A stretch of 64,000 nt of DNA from Hasllibacter sp. MH4015 (GCF_020177575.1 NZ_JAHTBK010000001.1:558001-622000), one strand, 5' to 3'; positions 44,600 to 53,394 are shown, counted from the stretch's first letter. Numbers and translations are program-made. Notes: generated by a model not told the origin, from the sequence alone.

Positions 44600-45856
44600 T
44601 CAAATGCCGCCCGGAAGCGTCGCCGCCACCGCGCCAAGCGCCCCCATGATGACGAGCACCCATAACAGGTCCATCCGGCGCCAGATCAGGAGCGCGCCCG
44701 CGATCAGCGACAGGGCGATTGCGGGCAGCGAGAGGGTTGCAGGATCGGGCCACCACAGGCCCCAATCCGTCCGCGTCACCACCGCGAACCACACGTGCAG
44801 CGCGAACCAGAGCGACAGGTTCGCGATCACGCCGACCACGGCCGCCGTGATCCCCTGCAACGCCCCGGTCAGGCGCGGGCGGGACGCGATCCATTCCACG
44901 TAGGGCGCGCCCGCGAAGATCCACAGGAAGCACGGCACGAACGTCACCCATAACGTCACGAGGGCCGCGAGGGCCCCCATGCCCCAGCCACCCGCCTGCG
45001 CGCCGGCCATGAAACCCACGAATTGCGTGACGAGGATCAGGGGCCCCGGTGTCGTCTCGGCCAATCCCAGGGCGTCCATCATCTGGCCGGTGGTCAGCCA
45101 GCCGAAGCCCACCACGACTTCCTGCACCATGTAGGCCAGCACCGCATAGGCTCCGCCGAAGGTGACCACGGCGAGCGTGGAGAAGAAGGTGGCCACATCG
45201 GCCAGCACACCGGGCGCAAAGAAGCGCAGGGCGAGTAGCGGCAGGAGCCAGATCGCGGCCCAGATCGCCACCGTTCGTGCGGTGCGGGATGCCGACACGG
45301 CGACGGGCGGGGCGGGCGCGACCTCGCCTTGCAAGAACAGCGCGCCGATGGCGGCGGCAGCGAGCACGATGAGGGGGAAGGGCACCTGGAAGACGAAGAT
45401 CGCCACGAAAGCCGCGCAAGCCAGCGCAATCGCCAATCCGCCCCGAAGCGCCTTGCGGGACACCTTTATCAACGCCTGGATGACGATGATGATGACGGTC
45501 GCCTTGATGCCGAGGAACACGGCCGCCACCAAGGGAAGGGTGCCGTAGGCGGCGTAGAGGCTGGCGAGCAGCAGGATCACCGCAGCGCCGGGAAGCACGA
45601 AAAGCAGCCCCGCCAGAAGCCCGCCCGTAATACCCTGCATCCGCCATCCGGCATAGGTGGCCAGCTGCATCGCCTCCGGTCCTGGAAGCAACATGCAGAA
45701 GCTGAGCGCGTTGAGGAATTGCCGCTCGCTCAGCCACGGTCGCGCCTCCACCAATTCGCGGTGCATCAGGGCGATCTGCGCCGCGGGCCCGCCGAAGGAC
45801 AGAAGGCCGATACGCCCGAAGACGCGGAACATCTGGGAGAGGGTCGGTTGCGTCAT
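44600..45856 (-). CDS. chrA: chromate transporter (CHR family)
   Basis: 418 residues with about ten membrane helices in two repeated halves. N-terminal FGRIGLLSFGGPAAQIALM, LPGPEAMQLATYAGWRMQG and the matching second-half VVTFGGAYAVLAYMVQ, TTPGPLILVTQFVGFMAG are the CHR-repeat signatures. The protein exports chromate and may also carry sulfate-like oxyanions. It overlaps the upstream rhodanese-type gene (ATGA at 45853-45856), so the two are co-translated. Confidence 0.93.
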   Translation of the reverse strand: MTQPTLSQMFRVFGRIGLLSFGGPAAQIALMHRELVEARPWLSERQFLNALSFCMLLPGPEAMQLATYAGWRMQGITGGLLAGLLFVLPGAAVILLLASLYAAYGTLPLVAAVFLGIKATVIIIVIQALIKVSRKALRGGLAIALACAAFVAIFVFQVPFPLIVLAAAAIGALFLQGEVAPAPPVAVSASRTARTVAIWAAIWLLPLLALRFFAPGVLADVATFFSTLAVVTFGGAYAVLAYMVQEVVVGFGWLTTGQMMDALGLAETTPGPLILVTQFVGFMAGAQAGGWGMGALAALVTLWVTFVPCFLWIFAGAPYVEWIASRPRLTGALQGITAAVVGVIANLSLWFALHVWFAVVTRTDWGLWWPDPATLSLPAIALSLIAGALLIWRRMDLLWVLVIMGALGAVAATLPGGI

Positions 45857-46542
45857 GATTGCGCCCCGTGCAGCGCGGTCGGGGTGGGAGCGTCGGGCAT
45901 TGTGCGCAACCGCCCGCGATAGGCGGCGTCGAGGCAGGGGAAGGCCGCGCTTGGCCGATCGCCCGCGCCGACGAGTTGAGCGGCAAACAGGGGATTGGTG
46001 CCGACCTCTTCCAGAAAGTCCGCCAGGCCGGGCATGGCGGGCGCATCACGCGCCGTGGCGATGCAGGCGTCGAAGCGCGCGGCGACGCCATCCAGATCGG
46101 CCCGCGGAACCTGCAATAGCTCGGCACCCGGCGCGGTGAAGCGGATCGCGGCCCAACACGACGCGACCTCCGCCGCGGTTGCGTCCAGTGGCAGGGCATA
46201 GATCGTGGGCGGTGTGCGCGTGGATACGGGCAAGCCCGCCCCGACCCACTCGACCTGTCCGCCCCGCAAGCGCCGGGCCGCGATACCGTGATTGGACAGG
46301 CGTGCCGTGACCCCGGCAGAGAGTTTCAGCCCCTTGTGGCAGATCACGATGGCGCCCTTGCCCTGGGCCAGCACCACTTGCGCATGGGCATCGGTGTGGG
46401 GGACAGGGATTGCCGTGGGCAGGCGGCCCGCAATCTCCTCCACGTCTTCGGGCAGGCGAACATCCATGAGGATCGGCGCGTCCGGCCGGGTCAGGGCGAG
46501 GATCAGGTCAATCGGCGTGCACGTAGGGAAATCAGGGGACAT
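45853..46542 (-). CDS. rhodanese-type sulfurtransferase fused to a C-terminal domain, chrA partner
   Basis: 229 residues from the ATG at 46542, which has AAAGGA upstream. The N-terminal half is a rhodanese domain: PILMDVRLPEDVEEIAGRL and active-site loop VICHKGLKLSAG (Cys68, CxxGxxxS). The C-terminal half is a second domain (EVASCWAAIRFTAPGAELLQ and PLFAAQLVGAGDRPSAAF) resembling a ChrB C-terminal region, which I recall only approximately. It is translationally coupled to chrA, so it probably supports chromate or oxyanion resistance by sulfur transfer or reduction; this is inferred from the pairing. No separate chrB lies nearby. Confidence 0.8.
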   Translation of the reverse strand: MSPDFPTCTPIDLILALTRPDAPILMDVRLPEDVEEIAGRLPTAIPVPHTDAHAQVVLAQGKGAIVICHKGLKLSAGVTARLSNHGIAARRLRGGQVEWVGAGLPVSTRTPPTIYALPLDATAAEVASCWAAIRFTAPGAELLQVPRADLDGVAARFDACIATARDAPAMPGLADFLEEVGTNPLFAAQLVGAGDRPSAAFPCLDAAYRGRLRTMPDAPTPTALHGAQS

Positions 46543-46658
46543 GGCGCAGGTCCTTTCAGGCATCCATAGCTTCGCAAGATCGGAGCTTGGGCATCTGCCT
46601 GAAGGGGAGCCGGTTCCCCTGATCCGGACCATGCCGGAGCGTCGGGGGCGACGCAACG

Positions 46659-46688
46659 AAAAAGGGCCGGGAAGTGTCCCGGCCCTTC
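46659..46688 (-). terminator. intrinsic terminator of the Bax-inhibitor-1 gene
   Basis: Minus-strand stem GGGCCGGG / CCCGGCCC (46678-46685 and 46664-46671) with a 6-base loop, followed by a T run (TTTTT at 46659-46663). It is placed 29 bases beyond the gene's stop, between that gene and the rhodanese-type gene. Confidence 0.82.
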
Positions 46689-46713
46689 GTGGATCGTTTT
46701 AGATCACGTCAGC

Positions 46714-47472
46714 TTATTCGCGGTTGCCCAGGAAGCTGAGGATGATCAGGAACATGTTGATGAACGACATGTAGAGGTTCAGCGCGCCCATGATCGCGGA
46801 CTTCGCCAGCCACTCCGTATCGCCGTACTGGGCGTGGTCGATGTAGTCCTGCTTGATCGTCTGCGTGTGGTAGGCGGTCAGACCCGCGAAAACCAGCAGA
46901 AGCAGGGCCGAAATCGCCAGATCGAAGCCCGGGATCACGATGCCGAAGAAGGCGGACATCACGAGCGAGCCGATCATCAGCACGATGCCACCGATCAAGC
47001 CCATAAACAGGAAAGCACCCCAGCCCGAGATGTCTTTCTTCGTGACATAGCCGAACAGGCTAAGTCCCGCGAAGGCGATCGACGTGACCAGGAAGGCCTG
47101 CACGATCGACGCGCCGGTGAACACGGCGAAAATATAGCTGATCGACATCCCCATCACGGCGGAGAAGGCGTAGAAGAACAGCTGTGCCGCGGCCGAGGAG
47201 GCGCGGGTGATGATCGCGCCGAACGCGAAGATCATGCCCAGCGGCGCGAACATCACGATCCAGCCAAGGATCGTGGGTTGCAGCGTCACGGGGTCGTTGA
47301 GCAGCGACAGGAGCGCGGGGTTGGACCCGAACGCCCATGCGGCGGCGAAGGTGATCAACAGGCCGATGGACATCGTGCCGTAGACCTTGTTCATGTGTGC
47401 GCGCAGGCCTGCGTCGATCTCCGCCGCGGAGGTCGCGATGCCTTGCGAACGCATCGTCTGATATTCAGCCAT
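46714..47472 (-). CDS. Bax inhibitor-1/YccA-family membrane protein
   Basis: 252 residues from the ATG at 47472 with a strong GGAGGA upstream. Seven membrane helices, matching the BI-1/YccA family: HMNKVYGTMSIGLLITFAAA, LFGYVTKKDISGWGAFLFMG and QTIKQDYIDHAQYGDTEWLA. Members are membrane proteins linked to calcium leak, stress tolerance or protease control (YccA binds FtsH in E. coli). No gene neighbour points to a specific partner. It appears monocistronic, with a strong terminator. Confidence 0.93.
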   Translation of the reverse strand: MAEYQTMRSQGIATSAAEIDAGLRAHMNKVYGTMSIGLLITFAAAWAFGSNPALLSLLNDPVTLQPTILGWIVMFAPLGMIFAFGAIITRASSAAAQLFFYAFSAVMGMSISYIFAVFTGASIVQAFLVTSIAFAGLSLFGYVTKKDISGWGAFLFMGLIGGIVLMIGSLVMSAFFGIVIPGFDLAISALLLLVFAGLTAYHTQTIKQDYIDHAQYGDTEWLAKSAIMGALNLYMSFINMFLIILSFLGNRE

Positions 47473-47554
47473 AGGTTCCTCCAGAAAAACCAGTTGAGCC
47501 CCGACGGGGCGTCTCATGGGTGAATATCGGTGAGGTCGGGGCATATTTCAAGCA

Positions 47555-47595
47555 ATCGGTCCCTAACGTTTCCGCTGGGACCGATAGTTTTTTCC
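47555..47595 (+). terminator. intrinsic terminator on the plus strand between two minus-strand genes
   Basis: Stem ATCGGTCCC / GGGACCGAT (47555-47563 and 47577-47585) followed on the plus strand by AGTTTTTTCC. Both flanking genes are minus-strand, so this would end an unannotated plus-strand transcript. The stem could also act on the minus strand without a T run. Confidence 0.5.
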
Positions 47596-47639
47596 TATTG
47601 ATCGCCTGCCGGATCGCCCTTGCGACGCGAGGGATCGGA

Positions 47640-47864
47640 TCAGAGGCGCCATGTGTGCGGCACATCCCAGATCGGGCGGCCCACCTCGCGGTGAACCTCC
47701 GCGTCGCTCAGGCCGATGTCGCGACGCATGTGCGGGGGCAGGCGGTCCAGGTGTTGACGCTGACGCCACACACGGAAGAGGCGCGCAACGGCGGCGACCG
47801 AAACCGTCGGTGCGGTCCGGGCTTTGGGCGGCGCGGCGCGCCGGGTCAGGGGCATATGCGCCAT
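47640..47864 (-). CDS. DUF1127 domain-containing small protein
   Basis: 74 residues. The C-terminal half RLPPHMRRDIGLSDAEVHRE is the DUF1127 motif, preceded by VARLFRVWRQRQHL. These short basic proteins are common in Rhizobiales and Rhodobacterales; some members bind RNA or affect phosphate and stress responses. The ATG at 47864 follows AAAGGAAACGCC. It is divergent from a LysR regulator, and this pairing recurs in the order, so that regulator is the probable controller of this gene. Confidence 0.82.
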   Translation of the reverse strand: MAHMPLTRRAAPPKARTAPTVSVAAVARLFRVWRQRQHLDRLPPHMRRDIGLSDAEVHREVGRPIWDVPHTWRL

Positions 47865-47944
47865 GGCGTTTCCTTTCGATTTTGTGACGAAGTGTCGATT
47901 TTGTATTCCGATAGGTGATATGTAGACGCGCGGGTCGCATTTTG

Positions 47945-47958
47945 ATAACGAATGTTAT
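47945..47958. promoter_or_regulatory. inverted repeat, candidate LysR operator
   Basis: ATAAC-GAAT-GTTAT in the 122-base gap between the divergent DUF1127 and LysR genes, 28 bases before the LysR ATG. The symmetrical AT-rich half-sites resemble a LysR-type binding site, but the classical T-N11-A spacing is not matched exactly. Confidence 0.45.
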
Positions 47959-47986
47959 TGAAGTTTCTCATCACGGGATTTGATGC

Positions 47987-48841
47987 ATGCCCCGCAACCT
48001 GGACCTCACCGCGCTGCGCGCCTTCGTGACCGTTGTCGATGCCGGTGGCGTGACGAAAGCGTCCGGCTTCCTGAACCTCACGCAATCAGCCGTCTCCATG
48101 CAGCTCAAGCGGCTGGAGGAGGCGCTTGATGTCGCGCTGTTCGACCGGGCGACGCGGAAGCTGAACCTCACCGGCGCGGGGGAGCAGATGCTGGGCTATG
48201 CGCGCCGGATGCTGGAATTGAACGACGAGGTGCTGGGCCGCCTGACTTCCAAGGAATACGAAGGCGTGATCACCCTCGGCGTGCCCCATGATGTCGTCTA
48301 CCCGGCGATCCCGGAAGTCCTGCAACGGTTCAACACGGCCTATCCGAGGATGCGGGTGCAGCTTCTGTCGATGGGGACCATCAACCTCAAGGCCGCGTTC
48401 GAGCGGGGAGAGGTCGACGTGATCCTGACCACCGAGGAAGACGTGGATCGGGGTGGTGAGACGCTTCTGGAGCGGCCGATGGTCTGGGTCGGCGCACAAG
48501 ATGGACAGATGTGGAAACAGCGGCCCCTGCGCCTGGCGCTGGAGGATGCCTGCATCTTCCGTGGTCCCGCACTATCGGCCCTCGATGCCGCGGGCATTTC
48601 CTGGGAGATCGCCGTGGAGGCGGATTCGATCCGCACGGTGGAGGCGTCGGTCAGCGCCGATCTGGCGGTCCATGCCGTGATCGAAGGCACGGAATCACCC
48701 TATACGCAGATGATCGCCCACAATGGCGCGTTGCCGTCCCTGCCGCGCATTCGCATCAACATGTACCGGTCCGACCTGTCCCGGGCGGAGCCGGTGGATG
48801 CGCTGACTGACCTTATTCGGCAAGCGTATCGCGCGATGTAG
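47987..48841 (+). CDS. LysR-family transcriptional regulator
   Basis: 284 residues. The N-terminal winged helix-turn-helix is LDLTALRAFVTVVDAGGVTK with LTQSAVSMQLKRLEEAL, followed by the periplasmic-binding-protein-like effector domain (from about residue 92, ITLGVPHDVVYPAIPEV). The effector is unknown. ATG 47987 is weakly preceded by GGGATTTGATGC. The divergent DUF1127 gene is a probable target. LysR regulators commonly repress or activate the adjacent divergent promoter and their own gene. Confidence 0.92.
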   Translation: MPRNLDLTALRAFVTVVDAGGVTKASGFLNLTQSAVSMQLKRLEEALDVALFDRATRKLNLTGAGEQMLGYARRMLELNDEVLGRLTSKEYEGVITLGVPHDVVYPAIPEVLQRFNTAYPRMRVQLLSMGTINLKAAFERGEVDVILTTEEDVDRGGETLLERPMVWVGAQDGQMWKQRPLRLALEDACIFRGPALSALDAAGISWEIAVEADSIRTVEASVSADLAVHAVIEGTESPYTQMIAHNGALPSLPRIRINMYRSDLSRAEPVDALTDLIRQAYRAM

Positions 48842-48863
48842 GCCCATCACGCGGTGCCGCGCA

Positions 48864-49823
48864 TCACATCGTCACGACAACCTTGCCCGACACCTTGCGG
48901 GCGCGCAGAAGCTCCAACGCCTCCGTCGTCTGGTCCAGCGGACGGGTCGCGCCGATATGGGGTGACAGCTTGCCGTCCGCATACATCGCCATGAGGTCCG
49001 ACAGGCTGCGCGCCAGTCGTTCCGGCGCCCATTTCATATAGCCACCCCAATAGAAGCCGATCGCGTCGATATTCTTGACGAGCAGGTGATTGGCCGGGAT
49101 TTGCGGCACGTCCCCGCTGGCGAACCCGATCACGATGATGCGTCCGCCGGGATTGGTGGCGCGCATCGCGGCCTTGAAGCCGTCTCCACCCACGGCATCG
49201 TAAACCACATCCGCACCGCCAAGCGCCTTCACCTCCGCCCTTATATCCGCGGTGTCGCTGTCAAGCAGGTGGGTCGCGCCCGCGGCCTTCGCGACGGCCA
49301 GTTTCTCGGCCCCGCGGGCCACGGCGATCACCTCCGCCCCCATGGCCGCGCCCAGTTCCACTGCCGTCAGCCCGACACCGCCCGCGGCCCCAAGGACCAG
49401 CAGACGTTCGCCCTTGGCCAGCCGCGCCCGGTCCGTCAGCGCCAGATGCGACGTGCCATAGGCCACGATGAAGCCCGCCGCCTCCTCGAACGGCATGGAG
49501 GGGGGGATTTCCACGCAGCGGGCCGCGTCGAAGCATCCCGCTTCCGCCAATCCACCCGACCCTTCGAACACGGCGACGCGGGTGCCGATGGCCGGTGACG
49601 TGACGCCGTCCCCCAACGCCTCCACCACACCCGCGATTTCCATGCCAAGCGTGAAGGGCAGGGCGGGCGTGTCCTGATAGGTGCCGTTGATGATCAGAAG
49701 ATCACCGAAATTCAGACCACAGGCCTTGATGCGGATCAGGACCTGACCGGGTCCGGGGCGGGGCTCCGCAATATCTTGCACCTTCGGCTCGGTTCCATGA
49801 TCGCTCACCACATATGCCCGCAT
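48864..49823 (-). CDS. quinone oxidoreductase-type zinc-independent alcohol dehydrogenase
   Basis: 319 residues from the ATG at 49823. Medium-chain dehydrogenase/reductase fold: N-terminal RAYVVSDHGTEPKVQDIAEP, GLNFGDLLIINGTYQ, then the NADPH site LVLGAAGGVGLTAVELGAAMG and GADVVYDAVGGDGF. The catalytic and structural zinc cysteines of alcohol dehydrogenases are absent, which points to the NADPH:quinone-oxidoreductase subgroup. The longer reading from 49907 has no start support. The substrate is unknown. It is divergent from the XRE regulator gene. Confidence 0.9.
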   Translation of the reverse strand: MRAYVVSDHGTEPKVQDIAEPRPGPGQVLIRIKACGLNFGDLLIINGTYQDTPALPFTLGMEIAGVVEALGDGVTSPAIGTRVAVFEGSGGLAEAGCFDAARCVEIPPSMPFEEAAGFIVAYGTSHLALTDRARLAKGERLLVLGAAGGVGLTAVELGAAMGAEVIAVARGAEKLAVAKAAGATHLLDSDTADIRAEVKALGGADVVYDAVGGDGFKAAMRATNPGGRIIVIGFASGDVPQIPANHLLVKNIDAIGFYWGGYMKWAPERLARSLSDLMAMYADGKLSPHIGATRPLDQTTEALELLRARKVSGKVVVTM

Positions 49824-50040
49824 GTTCGGCGCCCTCGAAGCTGTTTCGGTCCGGCGTTGTCCTAGCTTGCCCGCGCCGCCCGCGCCAGAGGATGAAAAAA
49901 ACTGCACAACCTGCCATTGAACGTCTATGGTAGCGATCTACTCTTCCGATACGCCTGATCCGAGGCGGGACGTCAGACACCCCGCTCAGGCTACCGACCA
50001 CGAACATACGACCGCCACGCACCGTTTGGGGAGAGCACGC

Positions 50041-50442
50041 GTGACACATCATGTGGACGTCCATGTCGGAAAGAGAATTCGCCATCGTCGCTGGATGGTG
50101 GGCATGACCCAGCAGCAACTGGCCGAGAAGGTCGGGATCAAGTTCCAGCAGATCCAGAAATATGAGACCGGGATGAACCGCGTCTCCGCCTCCCGGCTTT
50201 GGGATATCGGCTCGGCCCTGTCGGTGCCGGTCAGCTATTTCTTCGAAGGGGTGGAGCAGACGGAGGAAGCCTCCGACGTCAGTGCCGGGCTGGATACCGC
50301 CGATGACGCCGCGCTGCCGGGGGATCTGCTTGCCGATCGGGAGGCGCTGGAGCTTGTGCGGTCCTACTACGCCATTCCGGAAAACCAGCGCCGTCGCCTG
50401 TTCGATCTGGCCCGCGTGCTGTCGGACACCGCCGCGGCCTGA
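50041..50442 (+). CDS. XRE-family helix-turn-helix regulator
   Basis: 133 residues from GTG 50041, chosen for the GGGGAGAGCACGC ribosome-binding site and the family N-terminus THHVDVHVGKRIRHRRW. The helix-turn-helix (WMVGMTQQQLAEKVGIKFQQ, then IQKYETGMNRVSASRLW) is followed by an acidic stretch and a helical C-terminus (EALELVRSYYAIPENQRRRL). This regulator type is near-universal in Rhodobacterales; I cannot name its regulon. It precedes hisN in the same direction with a 107-base gap. Confidence 0.9.
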   Translation: MTHHVDVHVGKRIRHRRWMVGMTQQQLAEKVGIKFQQIQKYETGMNRVSASRLWDIGSALSVPVSYFFEGVEQTEEASDVSAGLDTADDAALPGDLLADREALELVRSYYAIPENQRRRLFDLARVLSDTAAA

Positions 50443-50549
50443 TCCGGACCTCGACGCCCGCGCCCGCTTGACCGGGGCGCGGCCCCATGCCACGCCAAAG
50501 CCGCACGGCTGCGCCCGTGCCGGTGATCCTTTCCAAAGGCGGCTGGCCG

Positions 50550-51365
50550 ATGTCCGACCCGATTTCCCCAGAGCTTCAGCGTGAGTTGATGGATGTGGCC
50601 CATGCCATGGCCGACGCAGCCCGCGCAGCGATCTTGCCGCATTTCCGTGGGCGCGGCCTTGGCACGACCTCCAAGGAAACGGACCACTACGATCCGGTGA
50701 CGATTGCGGACCGCGCGGCGGAGGCCGCGATGCGCGTCGTTCTGGCACGGCGCCGCCCTGACGATGCCATCCTGGGGGAGGAGGAGGGCGCCAGCCCCGG
50801 GACATCCGGCCTGACCTGGGTGCTGGACCCGATTGACGGCACGCGGGGCTTCGTCTCCGGCACACCGACCTGGGGCGTGTTGATTTCCCTGAACGGCGCG
50901 GATGGGCCGCAATATGGTATCATCGACCAACCCTATATCGGGGAGCGGTTCGAGGGCGGTTTTGGCCGCGCCCGCGTGGTCGGCCCCATGGGGGAGGCAC
51001 CCTTGGCCGTCGCCCCGTCCGCGAGCCTCGCCGAGGCGACGCTCTTCACCACGTTTCCGGAGGTCGGCACGCCAAACGACCGCGCCGGGTTTGAGGCGGT
51101 GCGCGATGCTGTCCAACTGACCCGCTATGGCTGCGATTGCTACGCTTACGCGCTTCTGGCAGCGGGGCAGGTGGATCTGGTGATCGAGGCGGGGCTGAAC
51201 GCCTATGACATCGCCGCCCCCATCGCGGTGATCGAGGCGGCGGGCGGTATCGTGACCGATTGGGATGGCGGCCCGGTCCATGACGGCGGGCGGGCGATTG
51301 CGGCCGCGTCCGAGCCGCTTCACGCCGCCGCCCTGGCGCTGGTGCAGGGGGCGACCCATGGCTGA
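50550..51365 (+). CDS. hisN: histidinol-phosphatase (inositol-monophosphatase fold)
   Basis: 271 residues from ATG 50550. Metal-site motifs of the IMPase family: ILGEEEGASPG, VLDPIDGTRGFVSGTPTWG and YDIAAPIAVIEAAGG. The pattern and size match HisN-type histidinol-phosphatase, which makes histidinol in histidine synthesis, although inositol-phosphatase activity cannot be excluded. The stop overlaps the next gene's ATG by 8 bases (51358-51365), so expression is coupled with the deaminase. Confidence 0.86.
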   Translation: MSDPISPELQRELMDVAHAMADAARAAILPHFRGRGLGTTSKETDHYDPVTIADRAAEAAMRVVLARRRPDDAILGEEEGASPGTSGLTWVLDPIDGTRGFVSGTPTWGVLISLNGADGPQYGIIDQPYIGERFEGGFGRARVVGPMGEAPLAVAPSASLAEATLFTTFPEVGTPNDRAGFEAVRDAVQLTRYGCDCYAYALLAAGQVDLVIEAGLNAYDIAAPIAVIEAAGGIVTDWDGGPVHDGGRAIAAASEPLHAAALALVQGATHG

Positions 51366-52701
51366 TCTCGTTTTGCGCAATGTCACGCTCTGCCTGAGCA
51401 TGGACGACGTGATGGCGGAGCATTCGGACGTCGATATCCTGTTGAAGGACGGGCAGATCGCGCAGATCGCGCGGGGGATCGAGACGGAGGCGGAGGCGCT
51501 GGATTGCATCGGTTGCCTGGTCACGCCGGGCCTTGTGAATACGCATCATCACCTGTTCCAGACCCTGACACGCGCCGTGCCGGGGGCGCAGGATGCGGCG
51601 CTTTTCGGGTGGCTGCAAACGCTCTACCCGATCTGGCAGCGATTCACGCCCGACCACATGCACACATCTGCCGTGGTGGGCCTGGCGGAATTGGCGCTTT
51701 CGGGCTGCACGACCTCGTCCGATCACCTCTACCTCTACCCCAACGGCGCGCGGCTGGACGACACGATCGCGGCGGCGGCGGAGGTGGGGTTGCGGTTTCA
51801 CCCCACGCGCGGGGCGATGTCCATCGGCGTGTCGCAAGGCGGCCTGCCCCCCGACGACCTGGTGGAGGCGGAGGAGGCGATCCTCGACGATTGCATCCGC
51901 GTGATCGACGCGTTCCACGATCCTGCCCCCGACTCCATGTGCCGGGTCGGTGTGGCCCCGTGTTCACCCTTTTCCGTCAGCCGGGAGCTGATGCGCGACG
52001 CGGCGCTGCTGGCGCGCGACAAGGGCGTGATGCTGCACACGCACCTGGCGGAGAATGATGAGGACATCGCCTATTCCCTTGAACAATTCGGCTGTCGCCC
52101 CGGCCAATATGCCGACGATCTGGGCTGGATCGGCGACGATGTCTGGCACGCCCATTGCGTGAAGCTCGACGGGGCGGAGATCGACCTTTTCGCCCGCAGC
52201 GGCACGGGCGTGGCCCATTGCCCCTGTTCCAATTGCCGCCTCGCGTCCGGGATCGCGCCGGTCCGTGCGATGCGGGATGCGGGCGTGAAGGTGGGGCTTG
52301 GCGTCGACGGTTCCGCCTCCAACGATGCGGGATCGCTGATCGACGAGGCGCGCCATACGCTCTTGTTGCAGCGCGTAGCCTCCGGCCCGTCCGCGATGTC
52401 CGCGCGGGAGGCGCTGCGGATCGCTACGCGCGGCGGGGCGGAGGTTCTGGGCCGTGGCGCGGAGATCGGGCAGATCGCGCCGGGCTTCCGTGCCGATCTG
52501 GCGATCTGGGACATGTCGGGGGTGGAGGCGGCGGGGTCCTGGGACATGGCGGCCCTGCTTCTAGCCGGGCCGCGCCGCGTGCGGGACCTGTTTGTCGAGG
52601 GTCGCCGCGTGGTGCGCGACGGGGCTTTGAAGTCCACCGACCTTGCCCCGCATATCGACCAGCAACGTCGGCTTGCGCAAGAGCTTGCCGCGACGCCCTG
52701 A
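51358..52701 (+). CDS. 8-oxoguanine deaminase-like amidohydrolase
   Basis: 447 residues from ATG 51358. Amidohydrolase zinc motifs: NTHHHLFQTL (His63, His65), HTHLAENDEDI, HAHCVKLDGAE and GLGVDGSASNDAGSL. The sequence around LVTPGLVNTHHHLFQTLTRA fits the 8-oxoguanine deaminase/atrazine-chlorohydrolase subgroup, which hydrolyses an exocyclic amino group of a purine-like ring. The exact base is not proven. It overlaps hisN by 8 bases and ends with a long C-terminal beta-barrel cap. Confidence 0.84.
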   Translation: MADLVLRNVTLCLSMDDVMAEHSDVDILLKDGQIAQIARGIETEAEALDCIGCLVTPGLVNTHHHLFQTLTRAVPGAQDAALFGWLQTLYPIWQRFTPDHMHTSAVVGLAELALSGCTTSSDHLYLYPNGARLDDTIAAAAEVGLRFHPTRGAMSIGVSQGGLPPDDLVEAEEAILDDCIRVIDAFHDPAPDSMCRVGVAPCSPFSVSRELMRDAALLARDKGVMLHTHLAENDEDIAYSLEQFGCRPGQYADDLGWIGDDVWHAHCVKLDGAEIDLFARSGTGVAHCPCSNCRLASGIAPVRAMRDAGVKVGLGVDGSASNDAGSLIDEARHTLLLQRVASGPSAMSAREALRIATRGGAEVLGRGAEIGQIAPGFRADLAIWDMSGVEAAGSWDMAALLLAGPRRVRDLFVEGRRVVRDGALKSTDLAPHIDQQRRLAQELAATP

Positions 52702-52792
52702 TTGTGAATTTCGAACGGGTTTGGCCGCCAAACGTCGCGCACACACGGTTCGCGTTACACATCCGCGCCAACCGTCAGGACTATCCCCAAAC

Positions 52793-52801
52793 TTATCCAC
52801 A
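52793..52801 (+). promoter_or_regulatory. single exact DnaA-box sequence
   Basis: TTATCCACA on the plus strand in the 192-base gap before the CAP-protein gene. A near-match with low chance frequency, but no second box or AT-rich unwinding element is seen nearby. The rest of the gap holds an 8-bp ATTGCGTC/GACGCAAT inverted repeat (52820-52827 and 52859-52866) and no ORF of note. Confidence 0.35.
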
Positions 52802-52893
52802 GGCCGCATAGCACGACGTATTGCGTCCTTGCCCAATGAAGCGCCCTCAGGCATCCTTGACGCAATCGAGCTCAAAACAAGGGATCCGTTGCA

Positions 52894-53394
52894 ATGATGA
52901 TCCGACTGGCGGCGGCCTTTGCCGTCCTACTTCTTGGCCTGTCCGCCTGCACGCCCACCGGGAACAGCGTCACCACGAATGCCACCGGGGCGGGGACATC
53001 GCGCCTCAGCTTCGGGACCTCCGTTGATATCGCCAATGTCGGTGCCCGTGTCTCGACCCTCCGGGCACAGAACGGGGTCGTGCGTCCTGTCGGCCATTCC
53101 GCGGCGCTTCAGGCGGTGGCCCAGGCCCACGCCGACACGATGGCGCGGACGGGCGAGTTCAGCCATTCGGGCGCGAACGGCTCCACCCTCGCCACGCGGA
53201 TGCGCGCTTCCGGCTACACGGCCTGCTTCGCGGCGGAAAACATCGCCCACGGCCAGACCAACATCGCGCAGGTCTTTCAGGATTGGATGAGTTCCGACGG
53301 CCATCGCCGCAACATCCTGTCGCCGCAGGCCACCCAATTCGGCTTTGCGCGCAACGGGACCTATTCCGTCCTGGTTCTCGGGCGCAGTTGCTGA
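52894..53394 (+). CDS. CAP-domain (SCP/PR1-like) lipoprotein
   Basis: 166 residues. A lipoprotein signal with lipobox (AVLLLGLSACTPTG) anchors it. The CAP domain covers about residues 48-162: ARVSTLRAQNGVV, QAHADTMARTGEFSHSG, NIAHGQTNIAQVFQDWMSS and HRRNILSPQATQFG. The bacterial family is extracytoplasmic; functions vary and are not known here. ATG 52894 follows AGGGATCCGTTGCA. Its last 34 bases overlap the convergent EamA gene. Confidence 0.86.
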   Translation: MMIRLAAAFAVLLLGLSACTPTGNSVTTNATGAGTSRLSFGTSVDIANVGARVSTLRAQNGVVRPVGHSAALQAVAQAHADTMARTGEFSHSGANGSTLATRMRASGYTACFAAENIAHGQTNIAQVFQDWMSSDGHRRNILSPQATQFGFARNGTYSVLVLGRSC

